This document shows positions 1-8,953 of a stretch of 64,000 nt of DNA, piece after piece. Made by a program: the position numbers and the translations under genes. Within the stretch, counting starts at the first letter, position 1. Every line of letters begins with the position of its first letter. This DNA comes from Astrocystis sublimbata (lineage: Eukaryota; Ascomycota; Sordariomycetes; Xylariales; Xylariaceae). The notes beneath the pieces were generated by a model, which had not been told where the DNA came from, made no database searches, and was given only the letters and a program-made list of their open reading frames with translations. Location of the stretch: assembly GCA_022453515.1 (NCBI GenBank), contig JAJNNY010000056.1, forward strand, positions 1 to 64,000, in the 5' to 3' direction.

Positions 1-59
1 CCGTCTTTCCCCTCCACAGACCCTCGAGACCAAACTAACAGGCAGGCCACCCCCACCAG

Positions 60-839
60 ACCGGAGGCGTGACCCTCACCCTAGGCGTAGCCTACCTCAC
101 TCTCCTCGCCCACCAGCGCAACCGGGAACACCAGGCCGCCGTCCTGCGCCAGCAGACCCTCCTCTTGTCCAGCAACCTCGACCCCTTGCCTCCCGTCCTG
201 CCGCCCACCCGCGCCGAGCGCGCCATCATCGACCGCGCCACCCTCACCGAGGCCGCCAAGGACCGCTGGAACGCCGAGATCGAGCACGCCGTGCGCTGGG
301 CCCAGCAGAAGGACTGGGCCGAGGTCCGCGAGGGCCTCGAGACCGCCGTCGCCCGGCTCCTGGGCTACGGCATCGAGGCCACCCAGGACGGCGCCGAGAG
401 GACCCAGGAGAAGGGCGCTGCTGTCGCCCGCGATGCCTGGAGGAAGTCGACCAATGCGGCCGCTGACAAGACCGAGGGCGTAGCCGCCGCCGCCAAAACC
501 GCTTACGCCGACGCCAAGGCCAAGAGCGCCGACCTCGCCAACAAGTCCGAGACGGCGGCCGACGAGGCCAAGGGCGGCCTGGCGAGTGCCATCGGACGCG
601 GCTTCGAGAAGGGAAGGGAGGTCTTCGGCAAGGCGAAGTCGGCTGTCGTCTCGGCCGGCGAGGACGTCGGGAAGACTGCGGCCGGAGCGACGACGACGCT
701 GTCGCCCGTCGAGAAGGCGCTCCAGCAGCGCTATGATGGACAGCCGAGTGCTGCCCTCGACCAGACTGTCGAGGAGGTCCTGGCCAAGAGGTACACGCCG
801 GCCGAGCAGAAGAATAACACTGACTTGAAGGTGATATAG
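60..839 (+). CDS. mic12: MICOS complex subunit Mic12 (Aim5), 5' partial
   Basis: Mic12/Aim5 is a small inner-membrane protein of the mitochondrial contact site and cristae organising system, which maintains crista junctions. The frame is open from about base 60 to the stop at 837-839 (about 260 residues visible). It begins with T-G-G-V-T-L-T-L followed by the family signature LAHQRNREHQAAVLRQQ, in which a short hydrophobic stretch leads into a basic helix. Next come a Trp-containing conserved block (AAKDRWNAEIEHAVRW) and a long Ala/Lys/Glu amphipathic helical tail. No ATG lies at the left end: codon 69 is GTG, and a branch-like CTAAC at 35-39 followed by an AG at 58-59 suggests that the first few residues lie in an exon outside the window. 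The gene converges on the next gene, 0.9 kb away. The family assignment rests on recognition of the N-terminal signature. Confidence 0.85.
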   Translation, partial: TGGVTLTLGVAYLTLLAHQRNREHQAAVLRQQTLLLSSNLDPLPPVLPPTRAERAIIDRATLTEAAKDRWNAEIEHAVRWAQQKDWAEVREGLETAVARLLGYGIEATQDGAERTQEKGAAVARDAWRKSTNAAADKTEGVAAAAKTAYADAKAKSADLANKSETAADEAKGGLASAIGRGFEKGREVFGKAKSAVVSAGEDVGKTAAGATTTLSPVEKALQQRYDGQPSAALDQTVEEVLAKRYTPAEQKNNTDLKVI

Positions 840-1762
840 GGAGAGGAGGCCTTGTGAGTTGGTAGCGGACCGGACCTGGCGTGCATGAGGGTGGGTGATG
901 GACTGTAGACCAGATATCCCTTTACTGCTTGAACATGCATGTATTGTATTTGTACTATTATACCAGCAGCCTTTATCGTTAATGAGAGAGCGGATCGTCC
1001 TGCGATGATGCTTCCACGTAGCCCGGTCTGCTATTATATGCACCCTAATCCTATGAGCTTGAGAGGGACAGTCAACTACAAGAAAAGGGTACGTTTAAAT
1101 AGAATTTATTATCACGACATCACGCGGGCTCATGAGGGACCATTGGATTCCGTTCACAAGTGTCACGCAGGATGCAATATAGGACGGGTTGATTAAGTCT
1201 CGACGATTTCGCGTTCAAAGCACGAAGCGAACATTGGATGTAACGTGCGAGTACTCGCCAGCGCGTGGAAGAATAATGATTTTTCCAGGCAACGGACAAT
1301 TGGAGCCTTCGATTAAGATACATGGTAAAAGCCAACATACATGGAGGTATCAATCATCACTGTCCATGTGGTAGCCACTTGAGCAAGTCAACGTAGACAA
1401 ACTAAAAGCCACAACGAGCACAAACTCCACGCAAAATGAAGCAGACTGGGGCTATTGTTGCAGGTATAACCAGCTTTGTCGAAGCATTTGGCGCTTTAGA
1501 AAGCAATCTAAGTAAGGTAAAAGAGGATATATGGTATCAAAAGATGGTTGTTGTATTCATTAGTATGACAATGGTAGGGCGATTAACTCCTGGGACTGCC
1601 CTCGTAAAGCATCGTCGTCGTAACAGATCTGCTAATCACGCCTATTCGATATCGGACCCACATCTCCGTGGGTTGAACCAGCTAGCATTCCCGACCTTGT
1701 GGCGGTAAACAGTGTCTTATATAAGCGAGGGATAGGTGAACCAAATGGGATGTGTCAACACA
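840..1762. other. Intergenic, convergent 3' ends
   Basis: This 0.9 kb separates the 3' ends of mic12 (+) and the histone-fold-like gene (-). It is fairly AT-rich. Only short random ORFs are present, with no conserved protein, RNA gene or repeat that I can recognise. Confidence 0.6.
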
Positions 1763-4700
1763 CTAGTACGCCTTCTTGCGACTCTGGAACATTCGTGAGA
1801 ACCCACTGCTGGCCTTGTCCTCGGGCGGGGAGGAGAAAGTCGCTGCCGATGGTGGCGGTTGTGTGTCACGAAGAAAGCTTGCTAGATCTGCCGTCTGGGA
1901 GCTCGGCAAAGAAGCTTCTCGAGGCTGAAACTTCTTCATAGGGACACGTCCGAGGGGTGTAGTACGCGGTGAGTCAGGTGATCGGATCGACGCGCCGTAT
2001 TTGTCCGCCACGTTTGGTATAACGATAGGGGTGTGCGATGCTTTTGGGCCCGTCCTGCTATTCGAAGTGGGATTTTCGGGCCCCGCTGATCCTTTGCGGC
2101 CGGTGCCCGACCCGTTAAGACCATTTGATGAGCCAGCCCTCAGTCGAGCTATCAAGTTCGGAGCGCTGGCCTTCTTTTTCGGTGGCACAAATGGCTGCGC
2201 CACTGGTTCCGTCGGGGGCGGGTAATTATTCAAAAAATCGATCAGGCTTTCCTCCTGTTTAGGCTTAGGCTTTGGCATTTCGTCAAATTCGTCATCTTCT
2301 TCGTCACTGAAATCAATCGCGTAAGGATCCCGGATCCGTCGCTGCGTTCGTTTTGGCATCATGTCGTCCGAATCAAAACTGTTCCCAGCATACAGCTGCT
2401 GTTTATTCGACTTGTTCAGGAGCGCGCTCTGAGAATTCAGTGATGACGGAGCAGACGCTTCGGTTATGCTTGTCGAGGCTCGACTGGTCCGCACCTCGGG
2501 AATAATAGCATCCACCGCCTTGCCCCCAGCGGCACTCGTCATGTAGTCAGAGTCTTGAGTATTGCGGAACGGGGCGACTGTGCGTGGGATTCGGTGCCCA
2601 TTGCCATGGGTGCTAGGTGGGCCTTGGCGGATGAAGTCGATCAAATCGGAATTTTCACTAGATATATTGACAGCCGCCTCTCTGGCTTGAAGCCTAGGCC
2701 CTCGTCGAGCCTCCATACTAGATGAGATTGATGGTGGCCCTCTGATGTTCCGTATGGCACTCGTACTTCCCGTGGCTGTTCCGCTCGGGCTAACGATATT
2801 AGCTCCAGGAGGCCCGGTAGAGCGAATAAATTCAGCGAAATCCTGGATTGATTCTCTGGGGACCCTAGCTTCCCGGGCCTGAGGCGTAGCCCTTGTGGGA
2901 TTCCTTGGAGCTACTGGCGCAGATGACTTTGACGAAGCATTGCTGTATTTGCGGTTGATTGATGTATCAGCGGGAGCGTGAGACGATAGCCCCGTTGATC
3001 TAGTGACAGATAGTGATCTCTTCATGGACGAGGACCGCGAACCTCGTCCCATTTTGCTGTCCTCGCTCTTTCGACTCTTATGACTGAGCTTTGGACTGCC
3101 AGTAGGTTGAGGGGACTGAGACTGTCTTACTGTCAGGTTTGTGTAATTTGTGTCAGACGGGCTACTCACGTCAATATTGCGCATATTTTCTGGTGTCAGT
3201 GTATATTGCAATGTCTCATTGCTTTGAATCAATTCCTCAAAGTTGCGAGCCACATCTGCAGGACTATGAGAGCCGCTTTCTTCAGATGCCCGCCTAGGCT
3301 TGTACCTAGCTGGCGATGACGAGTCACTGTGTATGGAGCGTGGCAACTTCGGCGACTCGGGCGATGTGCGTTGAGAGGATCCCGTTTGCACATAGACCGG
3401 TCTGCTAGCGCTCCTTTCCGGCAAAGTCGGTAGCGGTGGATTCCTGAGGCCGCTTGCTGACCTCTGGTAACTGTCATATCTATCCTCATGCGGTACAATT
3501 GTTTCTCTCTTGACCACTGTCACATTGGTGGGTCCGGACGCGTGAGAGGTCGTTGATGATGTCGGTTTAGGAGGTGAACGATTTCGCCTAGGCGGCGGTG
3601 CCAGTGTGGTTATAATGTCGCGTGTATCGTTAGGATATAAGACAGTGCCAGATGTGGGATTGGTTACAGTGACGGAAGGTATCGCGTAAGGGTCGTTCTC
3701 CTCGACAATGGGCGGAGTACTTCCATCACGGGGAACAGTGAACGAACGTGGAGTGGTACTGCGCGGCGTGGGGCTGAGTGGGTTGGATTCAACCGAGCTT
3801 GCCCGGGAACGTGGGCTCTGGACCTCGATAACTCTCACAGAACGGACACTGTTTGACCTCGTCAGGATAATAGAGGAGGGTCTTCCAGACTCCGAAAATG
3901 TGGGTGAAATGCTCCCCCCAACGGAAACCCGTGATGAGGTTAATATCAGCGGTTCTTCGGTGAACTCTTCTATCTCATCACTGAATTGATCATCTCTAAC
4001 ATCAGTCTCCGTCCTAGCATCTTGAGATGCAACTGGTGTGTTCAGTGATACGGCGTCTCCAATGGCTATTGTGCTAGGGGTAGCACCCTCTGTCGCTATG
4101 CCTGGTTGTACCATCTGTTCCGCACCAGTCTCATCTTCTGGGGGGTCCTCATTTGGTACGGAAACGGCGTGCTCGGCGACAGCTTCGGGGTTTTGTGCAA
4201 CGAAATTGTCATCTGGCAGGAAGAGTGTGCTCTGCTTAGGCCTTTTCCGAGATGGGAGAGAAGGTGTGCGCTTCACCAGCGATGAAGAGACGAGAGCTCC
4301 TCCACTACCTCGGGTGCTGGGTGCAACAACCCAGCTCTTTGGGCGTGGTGGAACATCCTCTTCTTCTGATTCTTCCTCGTCACTATAGGTAGCTTCGATA
4401 TCGCTGTCCGGCAGAGGGAACAAAGAAGGATCGAGGGATTCGCTTTCGCCTTGGACGGGAGTCGGCCCCTCATCATCAACACCGCTCACGTGGCTGGGGC
4501 GGTCGTCTGAGGCAATTGAGAGCTCGTTGGGTAATGGAATACTTGAGGGTTCTGCGGTGTTGCTCTCGCGCCTTTGGTGAAACCCTCCAAATGCGTTCGC
4601 AGAACTTCGGGAGAACGGACGCGAAATAGATTCGGTCGGAGATCGTATCCTCTTCTTCCATGCGCGCCACAGCCGACCCAGCGTCCTGTCAAGTGCGACT

Positions 4701-5533
4701 CGCTCCATGTCCGGTTCTTCGACCACAAGTCGTTCACAGGGATCGCCAGGCAGCGGGGTGCCATTCCTCAGCTCTTTGTCGTACTTCGCACGCAACCGGC
4801 CAAACGCCGCCTGCCCAGCCACGATCAGGACCTGCTCGCCCATAAACTCGAGCACGGACGTCAGAAATATAGCGACGGCCGGAGACACAAGTTCAGCTAG
4901 CATATCGTCAACGCCTTCCTGAAGGTGTTCCTGCTCTACGTAAGCATCCTCGTCCTCCTCCTCCATGTCTCCAAGTGATGAGTAGACCATACATCGAAGC
5001 CGCGTCCTCTTCCATACTAGCTCAAGGTCCCAATCTCTTATCGCTTCAGTAGGATCAGTCCGAGCAAGGTCGTCAATCTCTCCACCTCCCAGGTATTCTT
5101 TAAGCTCTTCGTCGGCTGTGTTGATCACATCCTTGGCGAGCTTGGGTTTCAGCACCTCGACGACAGCGGATCGAAGGGAGGGGAGGGCGGTAGATTTGGC
5201 AGTTGCGAGTAGGTTGAATAACAGTTGGTCGAGAAAGTTATTCGCGAGCTGCAGGGCGCCAACAGACACGAGTGCGGTTTCCGCCGCTGGCTCGATGCCG
5301 ACTTGATCGTACCATGTCCCTGAACGGACATCGTGGTCATTGGTCACGATCTGCGAAGCCGCCGAGGCTGCGATGAAGGCAGCCTCTGGCGATACGGCAA
5401 AGGGTGGTGACATGAGACCGGTCACTCCAATGGTGGAGGGCCGATCGCTAGAGGTGCTTTGGGCGCGCGAGCGACCGTTCGACATTACGTTCGCCATAGC
5501 AGTGTCGACGGGAGGAAGTATGTCAACAGGCAT
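1763..5533 (-). CDS. Large disordered fungal protein with putative N-terminal histone fold
   Basis: Single-exon gene of 1,256 residues. The first ATG of the frame is at 5533; eleven further codons upstream begin only with GTG. Residues about 80-300 are the only predicted globular part. They hold a helix-rich block (LQLANNFLDQLLFNLL, then LRSAVVEVLKPKLAKDV), an acidic insertion (MEEEDEDAY) and a segment, SPAVAIFLTSVLEFMGEQVL, that resembles the alpha-1/alpha-2 region of histone H2A. The remaining roughly 950 residues are low-complexity Ser/Pro/Thr/Arg with acidic patches (SDEEESEEEDVPPRP; DFSDEEDDEFDEMPKPKPK), and repeated short motifs such as DFAEFIRSTGPPG, DLIDFIRQGPPS, SLIDFLNNYPPP and DLASFLRDTQPPP. 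These four D-hydrophobic-x-x-F-(I/L)-R/N repeats look like linear interaction motifs. Similar fungal proteins are often labelled Flo11-like, probably only because of Ser/Thr richness; there is no signal peptide. The function is unknown. A chromatin or nuclear role is an inference. Confidence 0.8.
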   Translation of the reverse strand: MPVDILPPVDTAMANVMSNGRSRAQSTSSDRPSTIGVTGLMSPPFAVSPEAAFIAASAASQIVTNDHDVRSGTWYDQVGIEPAAETALVSVGALQLANNFLDQLLFNLLATAKSTALPSLRSAVVEVLKPKLAKDVINTADEELKEYLGGGEIDDLARTDPTEAIRDWDLELVWKRTRLRCMVYSSLGDMEEEDEDAYVEQEHLQEGVDDMLAELVSPAVAIFLTSVLEFMGEQVLIVAGQAAFGRLRAKYDKELRNGTPLPGDPCERLVVEEPDMERVALDRTLGRLWRAWKKRIRSPTESISRPFSRSSANAFGGFHQRRESNTAEPSSIPLPNELSIASDDRPSHVSGVDDEGPTPVQGESESLDPSLFPLPDSDIEATYSDEEESEEEDVPPRPKSWVVAPSTRGSGGALVSSSLVKRTPSLPSRKRPKQSTLFLPDDNFVAQNPEAVAEHAVSVPNEDPPEDETGAEQMVQPGIATEGATPSTIAIGDAVSLNTPVASQDARTETDVRDDQFSDEIEEFTEEPLILTSSRVSVGGSISPTFSESGRPSSIILTRSNSVRSVRVIEVQSPRSRASSVESNPLSPTPRSTTPRSFTVPRDGSTPPIVEENDPYAIPSVTVTNPTSGTVLYPNDTRDIITTLAPPPRRNRSPPKPTSSTTSHASGPTNVTVVKRETIVPHEDRYDSYQRSASGLRNPPLPTLPERSASRPVYVQTGSSQRTSPESPKLPRSIHSDSSSPARYKPRRASEESGSHSPADVARNFEELIQSNETLQYTLTPENMRNIDVSSPSDTNYTNLTVRQSQSPQPTGSPKLSHKSRKSEDSKMGRGSRSSSMKRSLSVTRSTGLSSHAPADTSINRKYSNASSKSSAPVAPRNPTRATPQAREARVPRESIQDFAEFIRSTGPPGANIVSPSGTATGSTSAIRNIRGPPSISSSMEARRGPRLQAREAAVNISSENSDLIDFIRQGPPSTHGNGHRIPRTVAPFRNTQDSDYMTSAAGGKAVDAIIPEVRTSRASTSITEASAPSSLNSQSALLNKSNKQQLYAGNSFDSDDMMPKRTQRRIRDPYAIDFSDEEDDEFDEMPKPKPKQEESLIDFLNNYPPPTEPVAQPFVPPKKKASAPNLIARLRAGSSNGLNGSGTGRKGSAGPENPTSNSRTGPKASHTPIVIPNVADKYGASIRSPDSPRTTPLGRVPMKKFQPREASLPSSQTADLASFLRDTQPPPSAATFSSPPEDKASSGFSRMFQSRKKAY

Positions 5534-6595
5534 CTTTGTCGAAGTGGCCGTCCCAAGAAGGGGCACGCCTTTGTCTTGCGTAACACAAAGGGGTGGATGG
5601 GAGAGCGAAGGCTCGCCACAGTAGAAAGCGCCCGCGGCGGCGTGGAGATGGTGATTCCGGCTCAGACGGGATGTTGCATGAGGATTCGGCTCAGGTGCAG
5701 GTTTCGATCCTTCACTATGTCGCAGGAGGCATCAGCATCGAAGGATTCACCGAAGATGTGGGAACCAAAGTAGAAGGGATTGGCCTTGGCAAGATAAATT
5801 TGGGGTTGCAGATGGATTATCTCGGCAGCTCGACGCAGCAGAACGAACATGATTCCAGCTACGCAGACGCACTTGGACGGGGCCGGCGCCGCAGTGCTAC
5901 CCGGCAGCCCTGGCTCAGGCATGATCTGACCAGCCAGCAGTGGCCAGAGGATGCGCGAAATGGCCGGACAATGGGCAATAGGCAATGCGACGCTGGGATG
6001 GGGCGGTAAGGGATGGGGTCAGCGGGAGGCGGCAGGCCAAGGTAAATGATGGCGGTGGTGTAGCCACTCGGCGACCGATTGGGGGGCGCCATCATGTGGG
6101 CGGAGGCAGTAAGTAGTTCTGCAGCAGCGATGTGGCAGAGGCAGAGCGGCACGGAGGAGGGTCAGGGTGTCAGGGAAGCAGGCTGAGGAATAGTAAGATG
6201 CAATACGCTGTATCCATCGTACATCGTCCATCGTCGCATGGTGATTGGTGGCCAGAGGCTGAATAAGCACTATGCAATATGCACTCCCGCCCACTGAGGC
6301 CGCGAGTCTCACCCTATGCATGTCCTGCTCGCTGCTGCTGTCTTACAAAATGCTCGACAGTGAGAAAGAAGGACTCGTACGCCGGGTCCTGACCTGCGTG
6401 GGGAGGTACGTAAGACGTAAGACGAGAAAAGGAATCAAAAGCAAGAACCCATACCCGCTGATTGGAGGCGGACCAATGTCTGGCTGTTGTTTGTTTTCTT
6501 GTCGTTCGCTGTGCCGGGCCAGGCTGATTGATGACGGTCGAAACCCGGAGCAGTGAGCAGTTGTCGGCGCCCTGCAAAACTGCGCGCGACGTGCG

Positions 6596-6650
6596 TGATG
6601 CGATGGATGTATGCGATGCGATACGATGCGATACGATGCGATGCGATGCG
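6596..6650. repeat. GATGC/GATAC microsatellite
   Basis: An imperfect pentamer tract built of ATGCG and ATACG units covers about 50 bases in the distal upstream region of the minus-strand histone-fold-like gene. It has no coding potential in a convincing frame. Confidence 0.8.
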
Positions 6651-6716
6651 GCAACAACAGCGCACTGCAGTTCGCGATCTCGTAGGATTCCTAACGCGGG
6701 CAGCGGGGTGACACCG

Positions 6717-6741
6717 ACGAGCGAACGAACGAACGAACGAA
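6717..6741. repeat. (CGAA)n microsatellite
   Basis: About five to six tandem copies of the tetramer GAAC/CGAA lie 70 bases downstream of the pentamer tract; a shorter GAGC run follows at about 6830-6840. This is simple-sequence repeat in an intergenic region. Confidence 0.85.
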
Positions 6742-8647
6742 TCTTTCCAACGTCGTCGACCGACTTGCAGGGAGTAACGATAGGACGGATTAGATGTGCG
6801 ACATATTATGAGACAAGAAATGAACTTGAGCGAGCGAGCGTGTACAGCAGGACAGTAGGGGCAGTAGGACAGTCGACAAAGCTGGGAGATGAAACTCGCA
6901 GGAGGTACGGCCGTTTTCCCTCGCGACGACTCTGCCCAGGTGCCGTCTGCCACGGCTGCACCTCCCACCTCCTGAAGTCTGCTCCGTACCTGGCGAGCCT
7001 GGCTCGCCTGGATGGATGTACACTACGCAATTAGCGTATCCGTAGCTCAGGGACCACAGGTCGTATCAATCGACAAGTTGGGGTAGAGCGGCGGTGGATC
7101 CTAGCATCCTTCCTAGGCACCTTGGGTAGGCAGAGGTCGAGGTTGCGACAGGGATGTTGCAAACATCGTCTGACCGTCGCAGGGGTTGCGATACAGGATA
7201 TAAGGCAATTAATTACTAGTGAGGGCCCTTCGTTGTCCTGCAGTTTGTGTTGCTGTACATGGCGGTGCCGAGGGGGCGCGCGCTCGGCAGGCTGTGTCAG
7301 GAACTCCTTGGATTAAGCCACAGCTACATAGGTACTTGTACCTAAAGTGCCTACCGAAGGTCCCAAAAAATACTTGCCTACATATCTAGGTATGGAGCTA
7401 GCACCGTCTGGGTAGTAGACTGAGATGCGAGTGCTTGTGGCAGGCTGTGGCCCACCGGTCAGCACTGTATCCCCGAGTTCTACCCCGTCTGGTGTAGTGA
7501 TCCTCTTAGCGTGCGAAGTCAGAGCGAAATTCGCGCCCTGGGCCCGCCGAGATCCCGATTAGAGTCAGCATTGACCATTCGGTCAAGAGAGAGAAGAACC
7601 TTAACAAGTAGTAAATACATATATGTATGTACCCAGCGATAGGCACGAAATCTAAGCCAGCATGGTCGGGCAGTTTAAGGTCTGTTACTCGCCCCAAAAG
7701 ACCATGCATATCATACCATATCTCTTGTTGAGCCATCAAAAAGTAAAACTTAAGGTTTACCTTGTAGTTGTGCGATCGGTCAGCTATCTTTCAATATGGT
7801 CCGTTTTCATACCCTTATGCTAGTCGAAGTCCTGGGATCGCCTTGAAGACCATCCCTGAGCTCCGAGGCTTTGGTGGGCCGCACTCCTACTATGTAGTAC
7901 TTAGTATCAAACCAAAACATCTGCATGTGGATGGAGATAATTAGCAGCCTGGAAGTTGCAGCTTGCACTACGCCCTCCCGTGCTACCATTGGTGGGACGA
8001 GACATCGGCGTGGAAACATTTATATGTATGCGTGAAGGTTTGGGCAAATTTGGCCCGAATCGAAGCCCAATCTCCAATTTCTAGCGATCCGTGGACCTGG
8101 CGTGTGGCCTGCTCCAACGCCTGGTCTCCCTTCATCTCATCAACCGAGATTACCTACATAGTGCGATCGAGTGCAACTGCAAAGTCAAGGAATTCGGGCA
8201 CTGACAACAACAAAGTCACAACAGTCTTGTGCTATCCATCGAGATCGACATGCATTCAGAATCCTACTGGGGCAATATCACTCCATGACCAATGTCAAGT
8301 GCCCGAGGTGTCTATAATCAAACGAAAACCCTCCCGTGTGATGGTTGCACTACTGCCCAGGTGTAGCCATGACTGACAGCTAAATTACCTACTGTAGGTA
8401 GGTAGGTAGTAAGTAGCCAGTCCTTCAAAATCCAATCCGCTCAGATTCCAAGTGGGAAAAAGGTTGTATGATAGCGTCATATACACGTGTATCTCTAGGT
8501 TTGCAATTACACTATGAGAATGACCTACAGTAGTGTATCCATTCCGCCGCCACCTTTGCCTCCCACAAGACTCTCAAGCTCTGAGGCACGTGTCAGTAAT
8601 CCAACAAGCCTATAATAGATCTTCACCTCTTCACCTACGAGTACTAC

Positions 8648-8657
8648 TTATATAATC
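8648..8657 (+). promoter_or_regulatory. Candidate TATA element with CT-rich leader
   Basis: A TATATAAT-like box lies about 75 bases upstream of an ATG in the good context CACAATGGC (8729). A pyrimidine-rich leader (about 8672-8702) lies between them. This is the layout expected at a real fungal transcription start, although the ORF that follows is broken. Confidence 0.35.
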
Positions 8658-8728
8658 TAGCACCGATCTGCTTAGCCTTCCGCCCCCATCCCTCTCCCAG
8701 TCATTGTCGCACCCACACAAGGGCCACA

Positions 8729-8953
8729 ATGGCTGAAGATCACCCTTGGGCTACCTAACCAGGATTGGTAACTACTGTCAGAATCCAAAATTGGGCCTTT
8801 ACGGTTTTACAGGAGAGCGCCTCGAGCGCGGACGAACGCTTGGAACATATCCTACGGAACCTACTCGCCCGATTCGCCTACAAGTACTTACTATGTTGTT
8901 ACCTTATGTGCGAGTACTACTTACTCCCTGCATATAGCTTGCAGCAACCCTGA
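8729..8953 (+). pseudogene. Possible gene remnant with premature stop at codon 10
   Basis: An ATG in strong context starts the reading M-A-E-D-H-P-W-A-T and meets TAA at codon 10. The same frame then stays open for a further 64 codons, to a TGA ending at 8953, and contains a helix-like stretch (SSADERLEHILRNLLARFAYKYLL). A single-codon nonsense change in an otherwise open 75-codon frame with a promoter-like leader could mark a recently broken small gene. It could equally be a non-coding transcript start or chance. I do not recognise the protein. Confidence 0.25.

Noticed and set aside
81..1043. 320-codon open frame antisense to mic12
   Set aside because: It is the low-complexity Leu/Gly-rich mirror of the Ala/Lys/Glu-rich coding strand, a usual by-product of GC-rich codons; no conserved sequence.
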